Assembly (NCBI GenBank): GCA_045533895.1
Contig: JAZSIT010000045.1
Span: 7,376 to 71,375 of the forward strand
Length of the DNA stretch: 64,000 nucleotides
Source: SFLA01 sp045533895
Lineage (GTDB): Bacteria > Bacillota > Clostridia > Oscillospirales > CAG-382
Direction: 5' to 3'
The translations under genes and the position numbers were made by a program. Shown in pieces: positions 33,056 through 41,729 of this stretch; the first letter of the stretch is position 1, and every line of letters begins with the position of its first letter. The notes under the pieces are model-generated. The model was not told where the DNA came from. It searched no databases and saw only the letters and a program-made list of their open reading frames with translations.

Positions 33056-34348
33056 ATGATAATTATATTTGAAATTGCCATTGCTCTTTTTGCAGGACTT
33101 CTTATGTCCCGTCCCGCGAAAAAGCTGGGCCTCCCTGCCGTTACGGGTTATCTCGTAGCAGGTCTTCTAATCGGTCCTTTCGTGCTGGGTCAGCTTGGCA
33201 TTGAAGGATTGGGATTCACCTCTACGGAACACGTTGAACAGCTTAGCATTATTTCCGATGTGGCGCTGGGCTTTATCGCTTTCGCTATCGGTAACGAATT
33301 CCGCGTTTCCCAGCTTAAGCAGATAGGCAAGCAGGCAGCCGTTATCGCAGTTTTTCAGGCAATTGTTGCAACCTTGTTTGTTGATGCAGCCCTTATAGGA
33401 CTCCACTTCCTTATGCCCGATAAGCTTTCTATAGCAACTGCAATCACGTTGGGCGCTATTGCAACCGCAACCGCTCCCGCCGCTACTTTGATGGTTGTCA
33501 ACCAGTACAAGGCAAAGGGTAAGCTTACCGATATTCTGCTTCCCATTGTTGCTTTGGACGATGCTATCGGTCTTATTATATTCGCAATATCTTTCGGTAT
33601 TGCAAAGGCACTTAACTCCGGCGCAAGCCTTAACGTATTTACTATCGCCGTTAATCCCCTTATTGAGATTATAGGTTCTCTGCTTTTAGGCGCGGTTATC
33701 GGTATACTCTTTAACTTTTCCGAAAAGTTCTTTTTCTCACGCTCCAAGCGTATGTGTATATCCATTACTTACGTATTCCTTGCAGTTGCACTTTCCATGC
33801 TTCACTTCCACATTCCCGGAACGGAATTGGAGATTGGTTTTTCTCCCCTTCTCGTGTGTATGATGCTGGGCACCGTGTTCTGCAACATGTGCGTATTTTC
33901 CGAAGAGCTTATGGCGAAGGTGGACAGATGGACAGCTCCCCTCTTCGTTCTCTTCTTTGTAATTTCCGGCGCAGAGCTTGACCTGAGCGTATTCACCGAT
34001 TGGGCGGTAATCGTTATCGGTGTTGTATATATAATCTTCAGAAGTGCAGGCAAGATCTCCGGCGCTACCGTAAGTGCAAAGTTTATGAAGTGTGACACCA
34101 GTATTCAGAAGTATCTGGGTATCACCCTTCTTCCTCAGGCAGGCGTTGCTTTGGGTATGTCGGTTACTGTTGCGGCTGAACTGGGCGCAGACGGCGCGAT
34201 AATTAGAAACATAGTTCTCTTTGCAGTGCTGGTATATGAATTGTTCGGTCCTCTTATGACCAAGATAGCTCTTACCAAGGCAGGCGATATAAAGCCCAAG
34301 GAGCTTGTGCCTGTTAAGCATGATAAGAACGAAAAACCCGTTTGGTAG
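33056..34348 (+). CDS. CPA2-family cation:proton antiporter
   Basis: 430 residues from MIIIFEIAIALFAGLLMSRP; GAGTGGG lies upstream, and the ATG at 33038 lacks a ribosome site. About 12-13 hydrophobic helices. The sequence LGLPAVTGYLVAGLLIGP near the start is the CPA2 (KefB/NapA) hallmark, and ALDDAIGLIIFAISFGIA contains the ion-binding Asp-Asp pair. No RCK/TrkA regulatory domain is fused. It probably exchanges Na+ or K+ for H+. Confidence 0.92.
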   Translation: MIIIFEIAIALFAGLLMSRPAKKLGLPAVTGYLVAGLLIGPFVLGQLGIEGLGFTSTEHVEQLSIISDVALGFIAFAIGNEFRVSQLKQIGKQAAVIAVFQAIVATLFVDAALIGLHFLMPDKLSIATAITLGAIATATAPAATLMVVNQYKAKGKLTDILLPIVALDDAIGLIIFAISFGIAKALNSGASLNVFTIAVNPLIEIIGSLLLGAVIGILFNFSEKFFFSRSKRMCISITYVFLAVALSMLHFHIPGTELEIGFSPLLVCMMLGTVFCNMCVFSEELMAKVDRWTAPLFVLFFVISGAELDLSVFTDWAVIVIGVVYIIFRSAGKISGATVSAKFMKCDTSIQKYLGITLLPQAGVALGMSVTVAAELGADGAIIRNIVLFAVLVYELFGPLMTKIALTKAGDIKPKELVPVKHDKNEKPVW

Positions 34349-34401
34349 TCGCTCGACAAAATAAAGCAGAACAAAAACGCGAAAAATTTTATAACGTAAT
34401 A

Positions 34402-34439
34402 AAAAATGCGAGAGATTTTGGTTTATCTCTCGCATTTTT
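34402..34439 (+). terminator. Terminator of the antiporter gene
   Basis: AAAAATGCGAGAGAT (34402-34416) pairs exactly with ATCTCTCGCATTTTT (34425-34439), loop of 8. Confidence 0.92.
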
Positions 34440-34616
34440 GTTTTGTTTTTGGTAGGAATTTGTAAAACAAATTCCTTTCTCATTTCGCGTTTTTTAGACG
34501 TTTTCGCTACGCCAGCTGTAGATTACTACAGCACGCTTGCAAAAACGCCTTCTGCTTGATTTTGTCATCGCTCACTTCAAGACGTTGCTTTCGCTGAATT
34601 ACAGACGGAGGTTTTG
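34440..34616. other. Structured intergenic element, no gene
   Basis: About 180 bp with several palindromes: AGGAATTTG-TAAAA-CAAATTCCT (34454-34476), GCTGTAG-ATTA-CTACAGC (about 34521-34538), and an outer pairing GCGTTTTT...AAAAACGC (about 34488-34558). It looks like one compact folded unit. No frame has a ribosome site. It may be a dispersed intergenic repeat or a structured RNA. Confidence 0.5.
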
Positions 34617-34645
34617 TTGATTTTTTGGGGCAAAACCGTTATAAT
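34617..34645 (+). promoter_or_regulatory. Sigma-A promoter of the 34708 gene
   Basis: TTGATT at 34617-34622, 17-bp spacer, TATAAT at 34640-34645; GGTTTTG and CAAAACC flank it as an inverted repeat. Confidence 0.78.
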
Positions 34646-34707
34646 CGTTTTGGGAATTGTAACGCGCGGAGAACAGTGCTATGCTGTTGTCACAGGAGGA
34701 GACAAAT

Positions 34708-35733
34708 ATGAAATACGTAAATGCAAACGATATACTTCCGAAAGAACTGCTTGACCGAATTAAGCCCTATGCGGCAGGAAAGCTTTTATACGTTCCATCA
34801 GAACAGGAGAAAAGAGCTTGGGGTGAAAAGACCGGTGCCCGTGCGGAATATTACGCCCGTAACAATGCAATACGAACAGGATTTTCAAAAGGAATGGCAG
34901 TTGAAGTGTTGGCAGACAAATATTTTCTTACTCCCGAAACAATTAAAAAAATAATTTACGCAAAGGAGAAAGAAATGAAAGACAAACGTTTTCCCGAAAT
35001 TATGTTTGATTACAAAATTACCCCCTGCGATAAGCCCGTGCCTACCATTCGTTTGAATAAACACCCCCTATACGAAACGGAATTCAAGGAAGGCGCGGCG
35101 GCAAAATTCGCGGCGTACCCCTACCCTTACAGACGTATTGCCGATATAACCGAATCTATGGCTGTGGGAGAGACCGCCGTACACGGAGAACCGGGAATGA
35201 AATTTGAAATCATCTGCAACAAAGGTGAGCCGGAATATGAAAGACGGTACGCTGTAATCTCTCAAATAAACGGCGATATTTGCAGACATATCGCCGCAGA
35301 AACCTATGAAAACGGAAGTACCCAAATACGCACGTTTCTTGAAGGCGATGACTTTTTTGAGGACTGGGGCGGAGATATGCCGTTGGTTATAGAAAAACTC
35401 GGTTTGATAAACAAATGCGGTAACAACATTACCTTCAGGGATGAAAATGTATATTCCGACGCAGTGGGAAGATATACGGTTACAATGAACGGAAAAGAAT
35501 ACGATACGGTTTTGGTAGTCAACGTAAGCGGACATGACGCCGGCGTTGTGACCGAGGAATACTTGACTCTTGACGGAAGCAGTATTTTGTTCCGAAGATT
35601 TGACAGAGGAAATATGTCCCGCGTGCAGGGAGAAAAGTGTTTTTCCGAGTATCTGCCCGATTCGGAGCGTATTTTCGTAAACGGAGACGAATTCGTATTG
35701 TGGATAGACACCATAAGCGAAAGGGTGTGTTAA
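34708..35733 (+). CDS. CD3324-like helix-turn-helix domain fused to an unknown C-terminal domain
   Basis: 341 residues from MKYVNANDILPKELLDRIKP; AGGAGGAG is 7 bases upstream. Residues 1-86 (GKLLYVPSEQEKRAWGEKTG, ARAEYYARNNAIRTGFSKGM, then LADKYFLTPETIKKIIY) match the small CD3324-type family, which carries a helix-turn-helix. Those proteins are normally about 90 residues. Here a linker (AKEKEMKDKRF) leads to about 240 further residues, beta-rich (RYTVTMNGKEYDTVLVVNVS, YLTLDGSSILFRRFD), that I do not recognise. The codon use does not change visibly at the junction. Probably a ligand- or damage-sensing regulator; this is inference. Confidence 0.8.
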   Translation: MKYVNANDILPKELLDRIKPYAAGKLLYVPSEQEKRAWGEKTGARAEYYARNNAIRTGFSKGMAVEVLADKYFLTPETIKKIIYAKEKEMKDKRFPEIMFDYKITPCDKPVPTIRLNKHPLYETEFKEGAAAKFAAYPYPYRRIADITESMAVGETAVHGEPGMKFEIICNKGEPEYERRYAVISQINGDICRHIAAETYENGSTQIRTFLEGDDFFEDWGGDMPLVIEKLGLINKCGNNITFRDENVYSDAVGRYTVTMNGKEYDTVLVVNVSGHDAGVVTEEYLTLDGSSILFRRFDRGNMSRVQGEKCFSEYLPDSERIFVNGDEFVLWIDTISERVC

Positions 35734-35847
35734 CGAGTTTATTGCCCCGATTTTGAAAATATGCAACTATTGCACATTTTCCGAAAAATAATTACGCAAC
35801 TTTTGCATAATATCATAACAAAAAACGCCCGTTAAACGGGCGTTTTT
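35734..35847 (+). terminator. Terminator region after the 34708 gene (stem 35826-35842)
   Basis: CGCCCG-TTAAA-CGGGCG followed by T5, and preceded by A5 so it also works on the minus strand for the lipoprotein gene. The 85 bp before it contain two imperfect TGCAA...TTGCA repeats and no gene. Confidence 0.85.
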
Positions 35848-35848
35848 G

Positions 35849-36532
35849 TTATTCATCCAAAACTTTGCAAAGCAAGGCGAAAAACTCGTCAAGCTCTTGT
35901 ACCGTCATTCCGTTTCGGAACATAGGACCTTCTTTTTCAAGAGTATTCTTGATATACTCGTTGCCGGAAAGCATAGAGTCCATATCGTCATTGTTCTGAA
36001 TAGAAAGCAGTTCATCGGTTAATACAAGACAGTTTTCTTCCACAGGAATGATAAGTCCCGTTCCGGAGCGAACACCCAGAGGTCCGCTGTTTGGAGCAGA
36101 AAGCATATCTGCAAATATCAAAGCCGTATCGCCTTCCGTAACGGAATCTGCAAGTCCTTGGGGTATGAGGAAGCTTTTGTATTCGGCAATCTCTTTTGCC
36201 AAATTAAGATACGTACTGCCTATAAACGTCTCCTCAAATACGGTGAGCACCTCCGCATCGACGAAGACATAGCCTTTAACGGCATCTGTTTGGTCTTCGG
36301 AAACCTTTCCCCATTTTACGATAACAGCCTGCATATATCCCCACTCTGTAGTGACAGGGGGATCGTACAGCTCTGTAACGGCGCTGTTATTATCAGAAAC
36401 GTCTGTACTCTGCTCTGCAGCATCCATATCCGAAACAGTGTCGGCTGGTTGAATACCACATCCAGTAATCAATAAAACAGAAACGAGCGTTGCAACACAA
36501 ATAATTATTGCCGTTATTCTTTTAATACTCAT
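35849..36532 (-). CDS. Lipoprotein of unknown function
   Basis: 227 residues with signal peptide and lipobox (VLLITGCGIQPA, lipid Cys25). The mature part begins with a Ser/Asp-rich linker. It is then about 160 residues with no recognised motif (WGYMQAVIVKWGKVSEDQTD, YLNLAKEIAEYKSFLIPQGL). Third gene of a run (acetyltransferase, phosphoesterase, this lipoprotein) in the same direction, 48 bp after the phosphoesterase. Confidence 0.82.
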   Translation of the reverse strand: MSIKRITAIIICVATLVSVLLITGCGIQPADTVSDMDAAEQSTDVSDNNSAVTELYDPPVTTEWGYMQAVIVKWGKVSEDQTDAVKGYVFVDAEVLTVFEETFIGSTYLNLAKEIAEYKSFLIPQGLADSVTEGDTALIFADMLSAPNSGPLGVRSGTGLIIPVEENCLVLTDELLSIQNNDDMDSMLSGNEYIKNTLEKEGPMFRNGMTVQELDEFFALLCKVLDE

Positions 36533-36580
36533 AAAAACAGTTCAAATCCTTTCTATATTAATTTTGAAAAAAATAATTAT

Positions 36581-38689
36581 TTATCCTCTCGGGGGATTCT
36601 GGTATTCCTCGAATACGGTGTAATCTTCTACAAGCTGGATCTCATCGAGAATAAACTTGGTGCCGCTTGTAGTGGAGCCTGCGTAATTCCAGAACATATA
36701 CACACCTGCGATATCGGTAAAAGGATATGCTTCGCCTGCGCTGCCTGCGCCTGCGCCTGTGCCGTAGCGATATGTAAAGTCCTTAACGGGGAACGCCATC
36801 CAGCCCTTGAAGTTCTTAACGGAGGACGCCTGCTCAAGACCGAAGCATCCGTCTGCACCGTGCTTGTAAGTAGCCCATTCGGTGCTACCTTCTGCAAGGT
36901 AATAGAACTCAAGATTAGGAACGTTATCACTCTCATCGGTGGTATAAAGGTCACCTGTAGGGGCAACCAGACCGAAGTTTGCCTTGCGGAACTCAACGTC
37001 GGTAAAATCTACCCAAACGCGGAGGTATTTGGTGGAAGGGAAGGAAGTGACGTTGTGATTCTCTGCAGTGCCGAAAACATAAAGTCCCTGATTATCTCTG
37101 CCTTCGCTCCATACAGCAAGGGCTTTGGAATTATTATAACCGCCGTTTTCCAAAAGCTCAAACTTACTGTTTGCATCCCCTGCGGAGGAGTTCCATGTGC
37201 CGACAAAAATATCGCCGTTTACGGTGCCGCCGTATACGAAGTTGTTTTCGGAAGCGGTGAGAGAGGAGGCGGAATCAAAGTTGGTAAAGGTACCCACAAA
37301 GTTCACGTTGTTAAAGGAAGAGTATTCAACCTTTTCGCTTGCGGCAGTCCTGAACAAGCCGGTTATACATTCGCCCTTCTTTCCGAAAACGTCAACGGGA
37401 TATACTTCAACCGTGTACTCCGTGTTTTCCTCAAGACCGGAAAGAACAAAGGTAAGTGTTTCGGGCATAGGCTCAAAATAATATTCGGAGAAATAGTTAT
37501 ATTCCTTCTTTGTGCCGTCTGCCGAAGTGCAAACTATATTATAGCTGTAAACACAGTCGTCATCGGTTGCCTGAGGGAAGGTTATCTGCGCGGTAAAAGA
37601 AGTTACGGAGCCGATGGTGATGAGTGCGTTTTCCGCAAAAGCAGGTGCTTCGGAAGCTGATGCCCGTGCATCGGTATATTTCCAGGTAGATTTATCCTTA
37701 AGGTCGTTTATCTCGTAAACAAGCTGTTTGCTTCCGTCTGCAGTCTTAAAGAAATCGTCGATAAGCAGGTTGTAAGGCATAACGCGGACGCGGTTATCCT
37801 TGGAAACCTCAACGATATAGAACTGCGCCGCCTTGTCCGCACCCGGAGGAATAGTGCCGTAGGTCATACCCGTGGTCATCTCAAAGTACTTGAGTGTACC
37901 CGTACCGAAAAGGGTGTAATCCTTTTGATAGCAGGACGCGGGGTTGTTGATAGGACCGTGGGAATGTCCCGAGAAGTTGAGTATCTGGCTGTACTGAGAA
38001 TAGATGTCATCCAGCTCCTTTGTGTGCACCGCATACCACTCGGAGCTTACGTAAACGGTATCCTTAATATGATGGTGCTGGAAGGTGATTATGGGCTTAT
38101 CGGGGTCGTCAGAAGCGGCGGAAGCAAGGTTTTCCTTAAGCCAACCAAGGTCTGCGGAATAATCGCCCTCGCCATAAGTAGAAACTCCGATAAAATGATA
38201 ACCGTCGATAACAACGTGCTTATTAAGTTCGTTATCCATATTTTCGGAATAAAGCTGTTCGCCCTTATCAAGGTTATTAAGATCGCCGTAAAATTCATGG
38301 TTGCCCATTACGGTGATAACCTGAGTGCCTTCTTTGATGTTTTGGTTTACTATCTGCTTCCATGCGTCGTATTCGTATTTATAACCGTAGTTGGTAAGGT
38401 CGCCGACGGCAACAAATGCGTCGATATCCTTATACTCCTGCTTTTCGGCATAAGCATAAGAGGACTTGAAAAGCTGTGCCAGACGGAGAGCAGATTCATC
38501 CGTAACGGCAGAGATATGGGTATCTGACGTAACGAGAAAACGGAAGACGGTTTCAAATTCACCGTATTCCTCAACTGCGGGTGTGCTGGTTTCGGGAACG
38601 GGGACAGAGGATTCGTTGCCTGCGTCGGTGCAAGCAGACAAGATACATGTAAGTGCCAACATAATTGCTAATACCACGTTTCTTTTCAT
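36581..38689 (-). CDS. Calcineurin-like phosphoesterase, cell-surface lipoprotein
   Basis: 702 residues from the ATG giving MKRNVVLAIMLALTCILSAC, chosen because GAGGTG sits 6 bases upstream; a GTG nine bases earlier is less good. Lipid Cys20. The metallophosphoesterase domain (about 45-310) shows all motifs: TSDTHIS, VGDLTNYG, MGNHEFYGD, FQHHHIKD and NFSGHSHGP, so two metals should bind. Residues about 330-440 look like a fibronectin type III domain (ITFPQATDDDCVYSYNIVCT). The last 200 residues are a jelly-roll, carbohydrate-binding-like domain (WVDFTDVEF). A surface phosphatase or nucleotidase is likely; the substrate is unknown. Confidence 0.9.
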   Translation of the reverse strand: MKRNVVLAIMLALTCILSACTDAGNESSVPVPETSTPAVEEYGEFETVFRFLVTSDTHISAVTDESALRLAQLFKSSYAYAEKQEYKDIDAFVAVGDLTNYGYKYEYDAWKQIVNQNIKEGTQVITVMGNHEFYGDLNNLDKGEQLYSENMDNELNKHVVIDGYHFIGVSTYGEGDYSADLGWLKENLASAASDDPDKPIITFQHHHIKDTVYVSSEWYAVHTKELDDIYSQYSQILNFSGHSHGPINNPASCYQKDYTLFGTGTLKYFEMTTGMTYGTIPPGADKAAQFYIVEVSKDNRVRVMPYNLLIDDFFKTADGSKQLVYEINDLKDKSTWKYTDARASASEAPAFAENALITIGSVTSFTAQITFPQATDDDCVYSYNIVCTSADGTKKEYNYFSEYYFEPMPETLTFVLSGLEENTEYTVEVYPVDVFGKKGECITGLFRTAASEKVEYSSFNNVNFVGTFTNFDSASSLTASENNFVYGGTVNGDIFVGTWNSSAGDANSKFELLENGGYNNSKALAVWSEGRDNQGLYVFGTAENHNVTSFPSTKYLRVWVDFTDVEFRKANFGLVAPTGDLYTTDESDNVPNLEFYYLAEGSTEWATYKHGADGCFGLEQASSVKNFKGWMAFPVKDFTYRYGTGAGAGSAGEAYPFTDIAGVYMFWNYAGSTTSGTKFILDEIQLVEDYTVFEEYQNPPRG

Positions 38690-38714
38690 ATTTTTCACCT
38701 CATAAAAGTGTTTT

Positions 38715-39455
38715 TTATTTCATATCCACGAAATAATAAGGGTCTTCCTTCATTTTGTTTACCGCCGCTTTTCTTAAAGCGGAAGCGGAAACAAGGGTGC
38801 AATTCGCGTTAACGATCTTCCCTCTTTTAATATCGGGGTAGGACAAAACATTCTCAAAACGGCTGTACTTCTGGTCTGCAACAGTAGAAAAATCGTGGCC
38901 GAAAAGATACACTTCGGTCTGTTTTCCGTCATAATCCTGAAGGATATAACGGGTGCGGTGCTTATTAAGGCAGTAAGGCGCGTCTGCAATCTCCTCCATA
39001 CCGTGCATAAAGGTGCAATGATCGTTAATATCACCCACCATAAGTATCTTTCCGCCCACGTCTGCAAGGATGCGGAAGGGGGAATTTTCACCTACGGGAG
39101 TTTCGTCATGCGCATGTCGGCTTGTCATTTCAACTGCGCGAAAACCCTTTGCGGCGCAGGAATGGGTGGGATGCATACTGCGCACCACATCAGGCAGTGT
39201 TAAAAACACATTCGGAAGTAAGCCTATGCAGGGAGGTGTAGTCTTTACGTCAAAAAGGGGCTGACTTTCACCTACGTTGGAATATGTAAGGGTAGGCAAA
39301 AGAAGGGTACCTTTTTCTCCAAGATAATCGCAAAGGGCAAAAAGAAAGCTTTGGGGAGTTTCATCTGTGCCGAGGGCTTTCATGGAAGAATGCATAAGCA
39401 CCGTATCTCCCGAAAGTATGCCCAAAGCCTCAAAATCCTTGCTGAAATCATACAT
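38715..39455 (-). CDS. AAC(3)-family N-acetyltransferase
   Basis: 246 residues with the AAC(3) (aminoglycoside 3-N-acetyltransferase, PF02522) fold: VLMHSSMKALG near the start, GTLLLPTLTY, TPPCIGLLPNVFLTLPDVVR, and the catalytic-region HPTHSCAAKG. AAC(3)s acetylate aminoglycosides with acetyl-CoA, but most chromosomal relatives (YokD-like) have other or unknown substrates. It heads a run with surface phosphoesterase and lipoprotein genes, which argues against simple resistance. No mobile element nearby. Confidence 0.9.
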   Translation of the reverse strand: MYDFSKDFEALGILSGDTVLMHSSMKALGTDETPQSFLFALCDYLGEKGTLLLPTLTYSNVGESQPLFDVKTTPPCIGLLPNVFLTLPDVVRSMHPTHSCAAKGFRAVEMTSRHAHDETPVGENSPFRILADVGGKILMVGDINDHCTFMHGMEEIADAPYCLNKHRTRYILQDYDGKQTEVYLFGHDFSTVADQKYSRFENVLSYPDIKRGKIVNANCTLVSASALRKAAVNKMKEDPYYFVDMK

Positions 39456-39491
39456 AGAGGTGTTGTTCCTCCTTGTTATTTATTTAATTGA

Positions 39492-39520
39492 ATTATACTA
39501 TATTAACCGCTTCGTGTCAA
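39492..39520 (-). promoter_or_regulatory. Sigma-A promoter of the AAC(3)-phosphoesterase-lipoprotein run
   Basis: Perfect TTGACA (complement of 39515-39520), 17-bp spacer, TATAAT (complement of 39492-39497). Confidence 0.88.
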
Positions 39521-39524
39521 CCTG

Positions 39525-39553
39525 TTGACAAGATGCTTTTTAACGTGTATAAT
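39525..39553 (+). promoter_or_regulatory. Sigma-A promoter of the 39575 gene cluster
   Basis: Perfect TTGACA at 39525-39530, 17-bp spacer, TATAAT at 39548-39553. Its -35 lies only 4 bp from the divergent -35 (TGTCAA-CCTG-TTGACA). Confidence 0.88.
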
Positions 39554-39574
39554 TTTGGTATGAGGTGATTTTGT

Positions 39575-40963
39575 TTGAAAAAAATTTGGCTTTTAATTGC
39601 GGTTTTACTTTGCTTTCCCTTTACAATTACTGCACACGGAGAGGAATATACCATGAAATATAAAAAGTCCTTTTATGAAAAGGTTATAAACGCAGAATAC
39701 GCATACATAAAAAGCCTTGTGCTCCCCAACGGAGCTATAGGATACGGTGTTCCCGCGGTAGACGGCTTTTTTAACGTATCTTCACTTCCCACCGTGGACG
39801 GAATAGAGCCCGAGGAATATACCACTTGGAAATGCACCCGTGTTGTGCCCTATTTTTCCGCTTTCGCGGTTTTGGGCGTAATGGAAACTGACAAAAAAGA
39901 CGCAAAAGATATCGCTTTGGGATATATAAACTGGTATACTTCCCACATGAACACCAAGGAAAGCGACGTTAACGGTGTTGCGGGCACGGTATACGATTAT
40001 TATGTTTTTGTTTCTCCCGATGAAAAGCAGACGGTAGAAGTTACATATATGGATATTTACGGAGACAAATCCCGTAATTACGACAGCACAGATTCATACG
40101 CATCCACCTTTATACAGATTTTATGCGCTTATACCGAAAAGTACGACAGCACATTCCTTGACGACAAGCAGGACCTGCTGGACACTCTTACATCGGTAAT
40201 AAATGCCACCTACTGCGAAAAGCCTTCGCTTACCGGCGCAAAGCCCGATTATATGGTGTGTTATCTTATGGATAACTGCGAGGTATACGGCGCATACCGT
40301 GATCTGGCAAGATTGTTCCCCGAATATGAGGCAGAAGCGTCCAAATACCGCGATGCTATAAACTCATCCCTCGCCGCCGACGGTTACTATTACCCTGCAG
40401 TTTTTGAGAACGGCAAGGCGGCTTATGAAATAACCGATATAAACAATTTCGAATATTATCCCCACGCCACAAGCCAGCTTTTCCCCATAACATTTGGAAT
40501 TCTTGACCCGACGAGCGAGCAGGCGGCGCACCAATACGAGCTGTTTAATTCCCTTTACGGACAAAAAGGCGTTTCCGGCAGAGACTGGACGATAGTAGAT
40601 TGCGGTGATTCATTCCCCTGGGCGTTGAATTTGCGCGCCGCAGTTATTATGAAGGATTATGCCCGTGCGGAAAAATACGTCCGTGAGGTTTACAACCGTT
40701 TTATATCTACAGGACATAATTCCAACTACTACTGCGCGGAGGCAGGTCATATCCTTATTGCGCTGACACAGCTTTGCGAGAATGCTTTTGAGGGCGATGA
40801 GTCCCAAGCGGTATCCAACGTTGTTTCGGATACAAGCACGCCCGTAACCGCAAATAAAGATAATTCCGCACTGAAAAAGGCACTGCCTTTTATTATTATC
40901 GGCGGTGTTGCCGTCGTGGGAGTTATAGCGGCAGCGGTAATTATTAAAAATAAAAAGAAATAA
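39575..40963 (+). CDS. Secreted, C-terminally anchored protein, possible alpha/alpha-barrel fold
   Basis: 462 residues, TTG start 7 bases after GAGGTG, beginning (M)KKIWLLIAVLLCFPFTITAH, a signal peptide. The body is rich in Trp/Tyr and repeated helical hairpins (AKDIALGYINWYTSHMNTKE, LEARLFPEYEAEASKYRDAI-like, EVYNRFISTGHNSNYYCAEAG), reminiscent of a six-hairpin glycosidase-like toroid; this is inferred only. The C-terminus has one membrane helix (ALPFIIIGGVAVVGVIAAAV) followed by KNKKK. 55 bp upstream of the VTC-domain gene, same direction, likely operon. Confidence 0.8.
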   Translation: MKKIWLLIAVLLCFPFTITAHGEEYTMKYKKSFYEKVINAEYAYIKSLVLPNGAIGYGVPAVDGFFNVSSLPTVDGIEPEEYTTWKCTRVVPYFSAFAVLGVMETDKKDAKDIALGYINWYTSHMNTKESDVNGVAGTVYDYYVFVSPDEKQTVEVTYMDIYGDKSRNYDSTDSYASTFIQILCAYTEKYDSTFLDDKQDLLDTLTSVINATYCEKPSLTGAKPDYMVCYLMDNCEVYGAYRDLARLFPEYEAEASKYRDAINSSLAADGYYYPAVFENGKAAYEITDINNFEYYPHATSQLFPITFGILDPTSEQAAHQYELFNSLYGQKGVSGRDWTIVDCGDSFPWALNLRAAVIMKDYARAEKYVREVYNRFISTGHNSNYYCAEAGHILIALTQLCENAFEGDESQAVSNVVSDTSTPVTANKDNSALKKALPFIIIGGVAVVGVIAAAVIIKNKKK

Positions 40964-41018
40964 GCTTCAATTAAATAGCGGACTGTAAAATCCAAAAAAA
41001 CAAAGAGAGGAAAAGCGC

Positions 41019-41729
41019 GTGCAGGATATTTGCATATTCAGGCGGGTGGAAAAAAAGTACCCCATAAACACACAAAAAAAGAATATGCTCCTTAACGCCA
41101 TTTCCCACCGTCTGGTGGCGGATGCCCACGGAAAAAGCACAGTGTGCTCGCTTTATCTCGACACGCCGGACAGATTGCTGATACGCAACTCCATGACGGC
41201 GACCACCTACAAGGAAAAGCTTCGCCTGCGAAGCTACGGCACACCGGAGAGTGACACAGAGATATTTTTTGAAATTAAAAAGAAATATAAAGGCGTAGTA
41301 TACAAGCGCAGAGTGAAAATGCCGCTTTCGGAGGCGGAAGATTATATCCGTACAGGAATTATGCCGCAAAAAAACCAGATAATGTCGGAGATAGACTATG
41401 CAATGAGGTTTTACCGAAGTCCACTTCCGTCTATGCTTATCGCATACGAAAGAGAGGCGTATTTCGGCAAGGAGGACGACGGATTGCGTATCACCTTTGA
41501 CACGGCGATACGTTACAGAGAAACGGATTTGGATATGACCCAAGGCAGTTACGGTGCTGAGATAACCGACAAAGACCTATGGATAATGGAAATAAAGACC
41601 AACGGCGGTATGCCCGTATGGCTTGCAAAGGCGCTGGACGAATGTGAGATATATCCGTCCCGCTTTTCCAAATACGCAAATGCGCATATTCTGTCTATAA
41701 AAGAAAAAGCAAGGGAGATTAGTGTATGA
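41019..41729 (+). CDS. VTC-domain protein (polyphosphate polymerase-like)
   Basis: 236 residues, GTG start after GAGGAAAA. It belongs to the CYTH-like VTC domain: FRRVEKKYPINTQKKNMLL, then YLDTPDRLLIRNSM, YKEKLRLRSYG, EIFFEIKKKYKGVVYKRRV, MLIAYEREAYF and IMEIKTNGGMP, i.e. the tunnel of alternating basic and acidic residues that binds polyphosphate and ATP. Bacterial members are fused to or paired with DUF4956. The stop overlaps the next ATG (ATGA), fitting this pairing. Confidence 0.9.
   Translation: MQDICIFRRVEKKYPINTQKKNMLLNAISHRLVADAHGKSTVCSLYLDTPDRLLIRNSMTATTYKEKLRLRSYGTPESDTEIFFEIKKKYKGVVYKRRVKMPLSEAEDYIRTGIMPQKNQIMSEIDYAMRFYRSPLPSMLIAYEREAYFGKEDDGLRITFDTAIRYRETDLDMTQGSYGAEITDKDLWIMEIKTNGGMPVWLAKALDECEIYPSRFSKYANAHILSIKEKAREISV

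Noticed and set aside
38715..39455. Acquired aminoglycoside-resistance gene
   Set aside because: Composition matches its neighbours, no mobile element or resistance gene is nearby, and it heads a run of surface-protein genes.
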